Positions 52,865 through 64,000 are shown, counted from the stretch's first letter. The stretch: 64,000 nucleotides of DNA from Symbiodinium natans (GCA_905221605.1 CAJNDS010002340.1:53501-117500); one strand, 5' to 3'. A program made the numbers and translations. The notes: generated by a model from the sequence alone, not told the origin.

Positions 52865-53409
52865 ATGGAACCCCAGCAAGCCGCGCCTCCGGAGCTTGAA
52901 TTCAGCTCGTTAACTGCAATGGGCTACAGTCCCAGGGACGAAATGGGCCGAAAGACTCATCAGCACCGTGAGACTGGGCCGAGATGGGTCAGCGCGGAGT
53001 GTGGCCTCTCCTGCGAAGATCCGCGAGCTCCTCTCCAATTCAGCCGATTATAAGCATGTCTGGGAGGCAAGCGACAAGGCTTTCTCAGGATGTCAATCGG
53101 GCCTATGTGCAAAAGCACAGGAAGGTGCGCAGTTCACGTCGTTCATCCAAGTCACACCCGCAAGTGGGTTCGCTGGGGTCGGGTTGCCAATCGAAACGTC
53201 CCACCAGAGGCTACTTGATTCATTTGCACAAGCACAAACCTGCTCTGATCATGACCTCGGCTTTTCGGGCAGCTGCTCCACCAAACTCTGCCTGTCTGCT
53301 CCCTAAGCTGATCGGGTTCTTAAGGCCTTCGGGAAGCTTGGTAACCTTGGGTTATATACTAAGCCTTCGACTCCAGATCACGGCATCCCGACATCTAACG
53401 CATCTCTAG
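52865..53409 (+). CDS. Unassigned region with three overlapping plus-strand open frames
   Basis: Frames at 52865-53053, 52968-53306 and 52984-53409 are all open, one of them for 141 codons. No telomeric repeats interrupt this 550-bp stretch and no domain is recognised in any frame. A single gene is possible but the frame cannot be chosen from composition alone. Confidence 0.25.
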
Positions 53410-54129
53410 CAGCTGAGCCTCGTCATCCCTTCATGTTGGAATGTTCCCCCTTGTGCCAATAGTCCGTCATGGGGAATAAGTATCCCCTAGTAGAATCCGT
53501 TAAGGACTGTTCGTATAAAGGGGGAACACCCCTTCATGATAAAATTCGAGAACTCGAAAGGCAAGCAGAGGCCTGGCTGCCCTGATGTAGCTTCCTACTT
53601 TGCTGCGGGGGCGGGACCTTGTCAGGGGGCACCACGAAGCCTAAGACCCTAGAACCGAAAACCCCTTAAACATAAACCCCTATAAACCCTATAAACGCTA
53701 TAGACCCTGGAAAAATCCTACAAGCCCTGAAAGACCGAAAAAAAACCTATAGGTGCTAGAAATCCTAGAACAACCTATAAACCCCATAAACACCCTCAAC
53801 CGTAACTAAAACTAGTTGCTGAGTACCCTGGCCCGAGAAAGGTCAACCTTTTAATCATGGTATATCCCGCAGCGACTAAGTAAACCCTAAACCCTAAACC
53901 CTAAACCCCAAACCCCAAACCCTAAACCCTAAACCCTAAACCCAGGAGCTGCCCCGGAGTCCTGCCGATAGCGCTCCTTCAACTCTGCCTCGTGGGCGAC
54001 CTGGCGAAACTTGGGGGGCCCTAAACCCTAAACCCTAAACCCTAAACCCTAAACCCTAAACCCTAAACCCTAAACCCTAAACCCTAAACCCTAAACCCTA
54101 AACCCGGACCCTGAACCCTAAACCCTGAC

Positions 54130-54235
54130 CCTACTTAACCCCAGGAGAAACATACAGTATCCCAAGGGCCTACCTGGGCATGTAGGCGTCTTGAAAAGCC
54201 TTCAGCAAAGAAGCAGCACCAACAGCCACTTTGGA
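54130..54235 (-). CDS. Exon plus the 5' end of a family B element
   Basis: Minus strand: an exon encoding VAVGAASLLKAFQDAYMP (about 54235-54177) runs into GTAGGCCCTTGGGATAC, the donor end of family B. The element is then replaced by telomeric repeats at about 54120 and the other end is not recognisable. No domain is recognised. Confidence 0.4.
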
Positions 54236-54778
54236 AGAACCGAGCCCAGGCCCTGAAACACTAAACCTCTCATTTCTACCTAGAAGTCCCCTAAGCCCTG
54301 AACCCTAAATCCTAAACCCTAAGCCCTAAATCCTGAACCCTAAACCCTAAACCCCGAACCCTAAACCCTCTAGAGCAACCATGTACCTACAAAAGTGTCC
54401 ATGTTCAAGGCAGGCTTCCTTCTTTTCACGGCGTAAAGCTTACTCCAGGTACACCCTAAACATCTGAACCCGAAGCCCCTAAACCCAAAAACCCAAAACC
54501 TCTAAACCCTCAAACCCCAAACCCTAAACCTCTAAACCCCTCAAACCCCTAAGCCGTCAACACCTAAACCTCCAAACCCTAAACCCCAAACCCGAACCCC
54601 AAACCCCAAACCCTAAACCCCACAAGCCACCCTCGATGCCTGGGCCTCGGGGGTCGAGGACTTAAGGTGACGCACGCCACGTCCCAGAACTTCAAATCAT
54701 GTCCCTGAACCTTTTAGGGTTTAGGGTTTAGGGTTTAGGGTTTGGGGTTTCGGGTTTAGGGTTATGCTGGTAGGTGGC

Positions 54779-54873
54779 CCAGACCCCTGGGAGGATCCAA
54801 GAAGTAGATCCCCTTAGAGGGTTCCTAAGAATGACCCAAGAGTACTTTTTCGGATCCTCCCAGGGGTCTGGGG
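54779..54873. mobile_element. GGATCC foldback element (family K), copy 4
   Basis: Most perfect copy: CCCAGACCCCTGGGAGGATC at the left and GGATCCTCCCAGGGGTCTGG at the right, arms of more than 25 bp. Confidence 0.75.
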
Positions 54874-55100
54874 ATATACTATGTGATACGACAACATATC
54901 ATACTTTAGTACTCGAAAAATATGAAACAGTGTGTGCATATATATATATATATATATTCATTTATTTGTTTATTTATTTCTTTATTTATATTTAGTGTCA
55001 TATGTATGTATCTCATATGTATGTATCTGTTCATGTGTGTTATGTATGCAGAATGATAAATCCTAGATCTGAAGCCCGAAGCCTCTCCACAACGTACAGC

Positions 55101-55162
55101 CTGCGAATGCAGCGTCCGATTCTGGTCCTCGAGCTCAGCAATGCGCCGGCGCAGCATCTCCA
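55101..55162 (-). CDS. Short exon with a leucine-zipper-like helix
   Basis: Between CTGAAAG|GTG and TTCGCAG|GCTG (GC donor). Encodes VEMLRRRIAELEDQNRTLHS, with Leu/Ile/Leu heptad spacing as in a coiled coil. Telomeric repeats lie upstream and TA-rich DNA downstream. Too short to name a protein. Confidence 0.45.
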
Positions 55163-55472
55163 CCTTTCAGGGCTTAGGGTTTAGGGTTTGGTGTTTAGGG
55201 TTTAGGGTTCATGGTAGCAACATTCGCTTCTCGCAACTTGGGGTGTGCTGGGCTTGGGGTCTAGGGCTTACACATGCTGATACGTGGTGCTGAGAATTAA
55301 TGCGCACTTAAAGAGCACACGTCGTGATCTGAAGCCAATGTCATGAACACGGCGCTTGGTTTTTCCTTTTCCACAGAACCCTAAACCCTAAACCCTAAAC
55401 CCTAAACCTTAAGAATGGACTCCAACCAACCCGCCCTCTCTGGGAAGCGGCGGCTCGAGGACATTGTCTGTA

Positions 55473-55643
55473 GGTTTAGGGTTTAGGGTTTAGGGTTTAG
55501 GGTTTAGGGTTTAGGGTTTAGGGTTTAGGGTTTAGGGTTTAGGGTTTAGGGTTTAGGGTTTAGGGTTTAGGGTTTAGGGTTTAGGGTTTAGGGTTTAGGG
55601 TTTAGGGTTTAGGGTTTAGGGTTTAGGGTTTAGGGTTTAGGGT
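55473..55643 (+). repeat. Perfect TTTAGGG array
   Basis: About 24 units without variants. Followed by a short spacer and a long C-rich run (55707-55812). Confidence 0.9.
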
Positions 55644-55929
55644 CCGCCGACCCTGGCGGCGTGTTGGATGGGAAAAGGAGGTGAAAACCTCCCTCTTTCC
55701 CTCCTTACCCCCCCCTACCCCCCCCCCCCTACCCCCCCCCCCCCCCCCCCCCCCCCACCCCCCCACCCCCCCACCCCCCCACCCCCCCCCCCCACCCCCC
55801 CCCCCCCCCCCCTCCTGGTTGCTGGGCTTGGCCTGTTCAACAATTGATGGGGCTGCCCTGCCCTTCAAACTGGCTTCAGCTCCTGTTTTCACAGACGCTC
55901 AAGCAAATCAACTTTTGGATCCTTTGAGC

Positions 55930-57500
55930 TGACGAGCGCGTTGAAACCTTTCAACTATGCTCCAGCGGGGTCTGCGGCTTGAGCCGGAGGCTCTTAAATT
56001 TAGGGTTTAGGGTTTAGGGTTGGTTGGCTAGGTAGACTGCACGTTTGGCGAAGAAGCGGACCCTTGCAGTAGCGAGGGCTTAAGGTTTGCAGGGTTTAGG
56101 GTTTCGGGTTTATATGGTTTATAGGGTTTACTGTGAGGGTTTAGGGTAGCAGTCCAATCGCGGTGATCTGGCTGGGACACAAGGGGCGGGGGGAATGGTA
56201 GAATGTCAACATATATATATATATGTATACATATAGATTTATATTGTATTTCTGCTTATATACACGTATTCTTTAATTGTTCATATTCAGTTTATTGTAA
56301 TGAGAAAGGCTTGCTGAGCTGGTTCGATCTTGTAGGCTTGCAGGAGGGAGATCCTGCAAAAGATGCGTGGTGACTAAGTCACGATCCTCCATTTTCCTTT
56401 GGCTGCACAAACAATGTGACTATATATGGCGATTGTAGCGATTATGAACTTTCTAGCTGTTATAGCTACTATGACAACAATAATTGCAATAATAGTTAGA
56501 AGTCATGTCTTCCATTTACGGTGAGCCATAGCCTACACGCTAAGGTAGACCCGACTTCCGTGCTGCCTCATCTTGCAGTGAGAGCTCCAATGGGCCCGGC
56601 TCGCACAGCGGTGCCGCAGACCTAAAGCGAATGCAAGGTTACCCTGAACCCTGAACCCTGAACCCTGAACCCTGAACCCTAAACCCTGAACCCCGAACCC
56701 TGAACCCTAAACCCTAAACCCTAAAGCCTGAATCTTGCAGACTTTACATGATTTTGGGGGTATTGGGAGGGAAAAGTCGGCTCCTGATCTCTGGCGCTCG
56801 TGTGCCCAAATTTTTTATGGCCTCGGCCCATTATCTAAACCCCAACGGCGACCAAAATGAACCCCCAAAATCGCGATCATGTACCGAATACAAGAAACCT
56901 TTATTGAGGGACACGCAGATATGCTCCAGCGTCGAGCACGTCACTTGTGGTCACCCGTGTACCCTAAAAAGGGGAATGTACCTTGACTATGGGTATCTTT
57001 TGTAAGGTACGAAGCTACTCTAGGCGTCGTTACAGAACCTACGCCCCACACCTTGCAAGTTCAGCGCGTTTGGGGTCCTCAATCAGCAAAGCACTTGGCG
57101 CTGCAACGTTCGCAGTATCCGTGCAAAGCAGGCCTGAACCGGAAATAGTCGCAGAAGATGCCGATGGCTTTGAACATCCTAAACCCTAGGCCCTACACCC
57201 TCAACTTTCGGCACCATTGCAGCCAAGGGTCTGTTTTTCTTTCGGTGTTTCGGCCTGGTCCGGCAAACTGATTCATGGAAGCTAACGATTACCGAACAAT
57301 GCTGATCATGATAAAACAAAGTCATTCTATCTGTAACAGTTCTGGTTCGACAATGTAACTACACACTTTGCTAGATTTGTTCGTTATGCTTCTGAATTAA
57401 GGGGGTGCTTTGTGGCTGTGCATCTTTTGTCATGAGAGACCTACAGCACGCCAGGGCAAACAACTGGAATTTCCGATGGACATTGCGCCTTTCGACGGGG
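55930..57500. other. Region without an assigned gene
   Basis: Small arrays at 55998 and 56100, a TA-rich stretch at 56210-56300, the CCCTGAA block at 56641-56710, and about 700 bp of array-free sequence (56730-57480) with short open frames but no domain or clear splice pair. Confidence 0.4.
56641..56710 (-). repeat. CCCTGAA variant array
   Basis: CCCTGAA repeated five or more times, then mixed CCCTAAA and CCCCGAA. Confidence 0.85.
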
Positions 57501-57610
57501 CCCTAAACCCTAAACCCTAAACCCTAAACCCTAAACCCTATACCCTATACCCTAAACCCTAAACCCTAAACCCTAAACCCTAAACCCTAAACCCTAAACC
57601 CTAAACCCTG
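57500..57610 (-). repeat. CCCTAAA array with two CCCTATA units
   Basis: About 15 units. A second array with one short unit follows at 57703-57765. Confidence 0.85.
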
Positions 57611-57847
57611 CACGTGGGATGCCTGCCGCGCATCCTGCAGTCAAATTCATAGACGGAGCACCTAAATCTCGAAGCTTGAAGCCTCAAATCAAAGCCTAAC
57701 GCCCTCAACCCTAAACCCTAAACCCTAAACCCTAGCCCTAAACCCTAAACCCTAAACCCTAAACCCTAAAAGCCTTCAAAGCCCAAACCCCTGAAAACCC
57801 TCCCCAAAAACCTTAAATCCTAAACTCAAGCCAGGGCCAAAACAACT

Positions 57848-57952
57848 AGCCCAGTAACCATATCATCATAAGAGCACCCTTTTTTGGGTTGGTTACTTTT
57901 ATAAGGGAACCCATAGCCATAACCAACAAAAATGGGCAAAGGGTACCACTGG
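57848..57952 (-). mobile_element. Family A element
   Basis: Reads CCCAGTAACCATATC ... AAGGGAACCC ... GGGTACCACTGGG. On the minus strand an exon-like stretch (SLGVEDSTPCRAYDRRVQAE) ends CCCA|GTGGTACCC at its start. Confidence 0.5.
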
Positions 57953-58017
57953 GCTCGGCCTGCACCCGCCGATCGTATGCTCGACAGGGTGTGGAGTCCT
58001 CGACCCCAAGGGAGGGT

Positions 58018-58187
58018 CTACTTGGAGGTTCATGGTACAAATGAACCAATTATAACTGTACTTAGGGTTTAGGGCTTAGGGTTCATGCTTTAGGACTTAC
58101 AAGCCCCTTGCCCTAATCTGGTAAAAAAAAGTACAGTCATGAGTACAGCTATAGTTGGTTAATAAGTACCATGAACCTTCAAGTAGG
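58018..58187. mobile_element. Family C element with a small telomeric insert
   Basis: Ends CTACTTGGAGGTTCATGGTA and TACCATGAACCTTCAAGTAG. After ATTATAACTGTACTTA the sequence switches to GGGTTTAGGGCTTAGGG, then resumes at ACTTACAAGCCCC. The minus-strand stretch 57957-58013 next to it looks like an exon between this element and a family A copy. Confidence 0.6.
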
Positions 58188-58621
58188 GCTTATGAGATTT
58201 AGGGTTGGGGACTTAATGGGATTTCAGGCTTGGGGTTCAGGGTTCATGGAATTTAGGGCTTGGGGACTTACCGGAATTTCGGGTTTGGGGTTTAGGGTTT
58301 GTGGGGTTTAGGGCTTTTCAGGTTTATGTGTTTAGGGATTGTGCATGAGGGCGCTGTATTGTGTTTCAGAGTTAACCCTAAACCCTAAACCCTAAACCCT
58401 AAACCCTCAACCCTAAACCCTCAACCCTAAACCCTCAACCCGAAACCCTAAAAAGGTCATGGGGTGGAGAGCCGTTCAAGGTGTTCACGCGAATGCTCGT
58501 AAGGGTCCGGGTTTAAGGACTCGAGTTGGGATTTAGGGTTTAGGGTTTAGGGTTTAGGGTTTAGGGCTTAGGGCTTAGGGTTTAGGATGTCTTAAGGAGT
58601 TTTGAGTCAATGTAATCTAGA

Positions 58622-58680
58622 CCCTAGAGCAACCCTAGGAACAAAAAGGGTGGCCGTTTTAGGCTTCAGGGCAGCGGCCT
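58622..58680. mobile_element. Family A fragment
   Basis: AGAGCAACCCTAGGAACAAA then AAGGGTGGCCGTTTTAGGCTTCAGGG; the other half is missing. A telomeric array follows at 58698. Confidence 0.4.
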
Positions 58681-60724
58681 GCAAAGCCGTGTTCTGAAAC
58701 CCTAAACCCTAAACCCTAAACCCTAAACCCTAAACCCTAAACCCTAAACCCTAAACCCTAAACCCTAAACCCTAAAAAACCCTTGGCCTTCGGGGGACTC
58801 TTTTTGAAGATTCCTAAGGGCTTGAAGGCTTAGGGTTTAGGATTTGGGGTTTAGGGGGGGCCATATTGGGAGTAAACTAAGGGAACCTCTTAGGGGTACA
58901 TCCTTACAGGATCGAGTCTTCGTCCTTGAGTCTGCCAGACCCATGCATCGCTATGTTAGTCACCTACACCCAAAACCCGAAATCCCAAATCCCGTTTAGG
59001 GTTTAGGGTTTAGGGTTTAGGGTTTAGGGTTTAGGGTTTAGGGTTTAGGGTTTAGGTGTAGGGGTTCAGGGTTTAGGGTTTAGGGCCGCTAGGGCCGGCA
59101 CACGCTCGTTTGCAGGTTTCTGCTCGGGCACAGTGGCTTCAGCCTGAGTGTCAAGGAGGCGGGGTCCTCTGAAATCTACCCCTCGTGGAGGTTCAAGGAT
59201 TGGGGGCGAATCTCCCGGACTGCCCTGCACCTGAGGAGTGCTGTGCTAGAGGGACAAGGACTTTCAGGGAAGGAGGCGAGGTCTGTCCGTGGGACTAAGG
59301 GGTTTGGATCAGATTCTCGCATAACTGCCCAGGATCTAACTCCCTGGGAGAAATTGCGGGGCGCCCCCGACTGCCCAGATACCTCTTAAAACCTACTATT
59401 ACCACTAGGGCTTTGGGTTTAGGGTTTGGGGTTTAGGGTTTAGGGTTTAGGGTTACAATTCTTAGAACTATTAGAATCTCCCCATGCTTGTTCCCCAACC
59501 TCGATGTGAAAGGCTGTTAGATGATGCTAAGCTAAGCTCTTCTCCTCGCCCGGTCTCTTCCTTCACCCTGGGTCTCCCACCCCAGAGTATCCTGAGGTGT
59601 CGTCCCTGGAACCCCACAGTGTCCCTGGAGTGCCCAACCCCAAAAAACATCCAAATCTGTAGGGTGGGGATGTTCGACATAAATATAGCTTACTATCATG
59701 ATTCTACCACCGGTCCTAAGAACCGATGTCGGACAGCTTCGACTTCGCCCTTGATCTTCGCAGGTTCAAGTTGAATGCTCCAAGTTTGAGGAAAAAGCTT
59801 AACCTACTACAGAACCGTGTGGATCCCAACTCCGCAACTCTAAACGTCCTACGCTGTCCCTGCGTCTGCCACAAAGCCAAAACCGACTCTCAGGGCCTCC
59901 GGCTTACGGCTCGCGTGCCCTTGCATCCTAGGCGCCCAATATCCCCAAACTTCTGAAACCATATATCCCCTAAACCCCTAAACCCTCAACCCCTAAACCC
60001 TGAACTGTAAACCCCCAAAACCCCCAAGGCTGCAGCTAAAGGCCCGTGGCCGTTCGCCACCTCCGACCTGGAGGAACTCGGGGAATGAGGAAACTATTGA
60101 GGGTTTAGGGTTTAGGGCTTAGGGTTTAGGGGTCCTTGAAGGGGTATGTTGTTGACTGGCGGGGAAGGTGAAACAACTGGGAGAGGGCAGCAGACAACAA
60201 ACAGGAAACGACACTAGGGCTACCGCCACCACCACCATCACCATCAACCCTAAACCCTAAACCCTAAACCCTAAACCCTAGCCCTAAACCCTTAACCCTA
60301 AACCCTAAACCCTAAACCCCAAACCCTAAACCCTAAGCCCTAAACCCTAAACCCTAAACCCTAGTTGGGGGGGTGGGGAGGGGGGCGGTTGCGCATCAAG
60401 GGTTGGGTCTGGTGTTCACCGAAACCTCAACGGGAGGGCTTCTTGCTCAATCAGTACCTTCCAGCACCCCCCCAACTACCCTTTAACCATAATAGTAGGG
60501 TACATAAACCCCCCTTTATTCAAGGGTAGTTGGGGGGTTCAGGTTTGCGGGCTAGTATAGTAGGATCGCCTAGAAGTACATAACCCCAAAAAGGAACTAC
60601 ATTAGCGCTAAGCATCGAAACCTAAAGCCCGCATAAGTCCAGAGACCCACGTCTCGGGACTCTTCCTGACTGGGCGCTTCTTTGCCAGCGCGCGGCGGCG
60701 GGCGCGAACCCTGGCGGATGCAGC

Positions 60725-60800
60725 CAACATGGGAGCACTTGAGGGTTTAGGGTTTAGGGTTTAGGGTTTAGGGTTTAGGGTTTAGGGTTTAGGGTTTAGG
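60725..60800 (+). repeat. TTTAGGG array
   Basis: Ten units between unassigned spacers. Confidence 0.85.
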
Positions 60801-62505
60801 GACCTTAAGCTGTATACATTATGGGTTCAACCCCGACACTCTAAACATAGAGGCCGAGGTGTGGTAGCCCTAAACCCTAAACCCCAAACCCTAAACCCTA
60901 AACCCTAAACCCTAAACCATGACTACAGAGTCTTGTTGTGATCAGTTTGTTTGTATAATTTAGTTTCGGTTTAGACGGCGTTAAGGTTAAGAGCTCAGGG
61001 TCATCCGCACGGACCTTGCGACCCAAAGGCCTAAATCCTAAACCCTAAACCCGAAACCCGAAACCCGAAACCCTAACACCCTACCCCTCGAGGAGCCTGT
61101 CTGCGGGCGCGTATGGCTGCACATCCAGGCGGTAGGTCTGAGTGTCGGCATTGTAGCTCTCCACCTGAGTCATAGGGCTTCGGGCTTAGGGTTGAGGGTT
61201 TAGGAGCTTCTGCATCGTGAGCACACGACCAGCTTGCCGCGTTAAAACAGAAAGCCGAATTGGAAGCTCGATGTGTTTAAAGAATGCAGCCTCGTGTGAC
61301 CTGACATGTCTCAAGACATTGCCGCAGAGTCCTGCTTCCTGGTTTAGAGGGCTTCAAACCCTAAACCCTAAACCCTAGTGACATGTCTACTTGACCGTCA
61401 TGGAGGCTGGAAGCCTCGAACGCATGATAACAAAAGCCTTTAGGGGTTGTGGACAAGGCCCTCGAACGGCAATCCGAAAAGAGAATGCCAGGATCGGACA
61501 AAGATGCCTCAAGCTCTACGCAACCTGAACCGTATAGCCCTACCCTAAACCCTAAACCCTAAACCCTAGACCCTAGACCCTAGACCCTAAACCCTAAACC
61601 CTAAACCCTAAACCCTAAACCCTAAACCCTAAACCCTAAACCCTAAACCCTAAACCCTAACAGGGTTTATGCTGGGGACTTCGAGGTTCTAAGACCCATA
61701 TGGTCACTTCTCTGAACTCTGGTCCCTTTTGGGCCATTATAAGGCTGCCCCGTATACTTAGGGGTTTAGGGTTAGGATTTAGGGGTTTAGGGTTTAGGGT
61801 TTAGGGTACCCAAAAAAGGGATCAGAATTTTGAGAACTGACTAATACAGGGGCCTGAATAATGAGAATAAGTGTTTTTTTTCTGGAGGGGGGGGGGGTAT
61901 TATAGTGCACTTGTAAAGGGACCAGAAGGGAATACTAGTAGTACCCCAATATTCTATCTGCAACAGCAATGCTATAACCCTAAACCCTAAACCCTAAACC
62001 CTAAACCCTAAACCCTAAACCCTAAACCCCAAACCCTAATCCTGCATCCCAAGCCCCAGAGGCACCTTTGCGAGAATCCACTGCCCACTGGATCGGCTCC
62101 GGTATTCGACGAAGGTGTCGGGTGAAAAGGGCCCCATGTCCTGTTGGACTTTTGGGGGTTCTAGGGTCTTGGGGTTTTGGGGTTAGGGTTTTGGGGTTTG
62201 GGGTTTAGGGTTTTGGGGTTTAGGGTTTAGGGTGACTCTTTGGGGTTTTGGGGTAGGAGTCCGCGCCTCATGGACGGGATGGGGTTGTCAAGACTCCAGG
62301 GTTGCGTCAAGGAGCGCTTGCGTGCACAAGCTCGAGATTGCCGAGGTGTGCAGGCAGTTACCCGAAAGCCGTTCTAAGCCCTGAGCCCCTAGCCCCAAGC
62401 CCTTAGCCCTCAGCCCCAGGGTTTAGGGTTTGCCAGGATCCCCTTCAACCCTCATCCGCCTCGTGGTCTGCGTGGCCTGATTCATCTGCCTGCCCACAGC
62501 CCTAC

Positions 62506-62674
62506 TTGAAGGTTCATGGGTAGCCATAAGTAGGGTGTAGGGTTTTGGGTTTAGAGTGCAGGTCATAAGTAGGGTGATAAGTACCCTAAATAAGGTTATA
62601 ACCACTTATAACTACAGTTATCCCGCTTGTAACCCCACCTATAACTCATAGCTACTGAGACTCCAAGTAGGCCC
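62506..62674. mobile_element. Family C element
   Basis: Starts CTACTTGAAGGTTCATGGGT and ends TACTGAGACTCCAAGTAGG; the interior holds ATAAGTAGGGTG twice and a short telomere-like stretch. Confidence 0.5.
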
Positions 62675-63324
62675 CTCGCTCTTAAGGGTGTTACTGGGGC
62701 CAAGAAGTTTAAGGGACCATGTTGTTAAGGGACCATGTAACGTGACTTCCCTTAGATTTCCCTGAGCCCTTTAGGGCTTCTGATGCCTAGAAGCCTCAAG
62801 CAAAACAAGCCCCGCAAGCCCCGAACCGCAACCCCCCGAAACATCACCGGAACAAAAAAGAAACTACTCCCTAAACCCTACACCCTCAACCAAAAAACTG
62901 CCCTAAACACACTCAAGCCCCCGATGCCCTCCTCAAGCACGAGTATGCAAGGGGAAGAAGCTACGTCTGGCCCTTTCTAGGGTGAGGGGTCTAGGCGACT
63001 GGCCCAGACTCCTACAGGCACGAAAGGTTCTGCTTGGGATTGCATAGAAATCGTACTGCCCCAACAAAAGTGACCACTTTTCTTGCTCGACTAGAGCATA
63101 ATTTGAGTACAACACTTCTGGGTTTTAGGGCTGAGGGCCACGGTACCCTAAAACTCCAAACTCAGCTGACAGACCACCCTCAACCCTAAACCCTAAACCC
63201 TAAACCCCAAAACCCAAAACCCTAAGCCCGAAACCCCAAAACCCTAAACCCGAAACCCTAAACCCTAGGCGCACCCGCGGTGTGCTGCACGGCGAGTCAG
63301 GCCCTGAGGCTTCCAGGAAGGGTC

Positions 63325-63475
63325 GGTCTAGGGTTTAGGGTTTAGGGTTTAGGGTTTAGGGTTTAGGGTTTAGGGTTTAGGGTTTAGGGTTTAGGGTTTA
63401 GGGTTTAGGGTTTAGGGTTTAGGGTTTAGGGTTTAGGGTTTAGGGTTTAGGGTTCAGGGTTCAGGGTGTAGGGTT
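63325..63475 (+). repeat. Long TTTAGGG array
   Basis: About 18 perfect units then TTCAGGG and TGTAGGG variants. A CCCCCAA to CCCCTAA graded block of the other orientation lies at 63603-63680. Confidence 0.9.
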
Positions 63476-64000
63476 TAAGTTCATGGGGTTCATGGGGTTC
63501 ATAGGGTTTTGGGGAATTAGCTTTAGGCCTTAGAAAGGTTGTGGATTGTTAACATCCGTGTCAAAACCTTCATTGAAAACCGAAACGCTTAATTAGAATC
63601 CCCAAACCCCCAACCCCCAACCCCCAACCCCCAACCCCCAACCCCTAACCCCTAACCCCTAACCCCTAAACCCTAAACCCTACCTGAAACCTTAGTCGGA
63701 CCACATTTTGGGCTCAGCGAACACACCCGGATCGAGGCCCCAGCGTGGGAGCTGGCCATCCTCGCCTGCAACACGGTATGGCTAGCAGGGTTCAGGGTTC
63801 AGGGTTCAGGGTTTAGGGTTTAGGGTTCAGGGTTTAGGGTTTAGGGTTTAGGAGTTAAGGGTTTAGGGTTTAGGGCGCAGGGTGTTGCTGCTTTGCGTCG
63901 AGGGGCGGCCGAGGTCGTATTAGCACATGGACGCTATCTCCACACCTCCTGGGGGGAGGTGGTCTGTGCTTGCGTGTCTTGCCAGTGGCTCCTGTAGGCT

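Larger units (their letters stand above)
58690..64000. other. Telomeric mosaic, few array-free stretches
   Basis: Arrays at 58698-58768, 58998-59085, 60243-60362, 60875-60918, 61543-61660, 61975-62038 and 63181-63268. Array-free stretches of over 300 bp are 59090-59400 and 59455-59960, where plus-strand frames exist (59484-59774, 59726-59956) without a recognisable product. A family G-like piece lies at 61840-61965. Confidence 0.4.

Noticed and set aside
1-64000. The window as a true chromosome end because of the telomeric repeats
   Set aside because: Arrays occur in both orientations throughout and are separated by genes and other repeats; a terminal array would be one-directional and at one end.
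1-64000. CRISPR arrays, tRNA or rRNA genes, prophage or bacterial operons
   Set aside because: No spaced identical repeats of the CRISPR type, no cloverleaf or rRNA sequence, and the gene structure is eukaryotic.

Overview
This is eukaryotic nuclear DNA, most likely from a dinoflagellate (Symbiodinium-type). The evidence is mixed. Arrays of the seven-base telomere unit TTTAGGG/CCCTAAA are scattered in both orientations every few hundred bases. Introns use GC and GA donors as well as GT, with an AG|G-type acceptor. Most genes are split into exons of 50-120 bp, while a few are intronless. I see no bacterial operons, Shine-Dalgarno sites, rRNA, tRNA or CRISPR. The lineage is an inference; another protist or alga with the same telomere unit is not excluded.

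The best genes are: (1) a five-exon endonuclease/exonuclease/phosphatase (EEP) gene at 11581-13209 on the minus strand, whose five exons join in frame to 364 residues; (2) a five-exon HAD-like phosphatase, 47617-48504 minus, joined in frame but open at its 5' end; (3) an intronless gene fusing a ubiquitin-like domain to a galactose-binding-like domain, 32298-33044 minus, with a possible decayed spliced-leader relic upstream; (4) a SLATT/DUF4231-like membrane protein, 44255-45142 minus; (5) a RING-CH exon at 31667-31765 minus. Many shorter exons have acceptable splice sites, coding-like third positions and in-frame partners but no recognised family. Exon calls were made by eye. In this GC-rich DNA the antisense frame often looks almost as good, so single-exon calls carry low confidence.

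Layout: 0-11.5 kb, telomere-array mosaic with short exons on both strands and many small inverted-repeat elements; 11.6-13.7 kb, EEP gene; 13.7-23.5 kb, mosaic with paired exons; 23.5-25.7 kb, AT-rich block free of telomeric repeats (minisatellite, 117-bp palindromic repeat, foldback element); 26-31.8 kb, mosaic with a plus-strand multi-exon gene; 31.8-33.4 kb, the intronless gene; 33.5-39.5 kb, nested elements and a minus-strand multi-exon gene; 39.7-41 kb, GC-rich 111-bp satellite; 41-43.8 kb, exons with a nested intron element; 44-45.2 kb, membrane-protein gene; 45.2-47.5 kb, simple repeats; 47.6-50.1 kb, HAD gene and a gene split by intron elements; 50-64 kb, mosaic dominated by telomeric arrays.

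The main discovery is how the introns are built. At least nine families of short non-autonomous elements recur, and several copies sit exactly as introns between coding exons, with short direct repeats at the two splice boundaries: an introner system. On top of this, telomeric arrays have inserted into these elements and elsewhere, often with the same 8-30 bp copied on both sides of the array. The window therefore reads as a record of intron gain by introner insertion followed by intron enlargement by telomeric-repeat capture.
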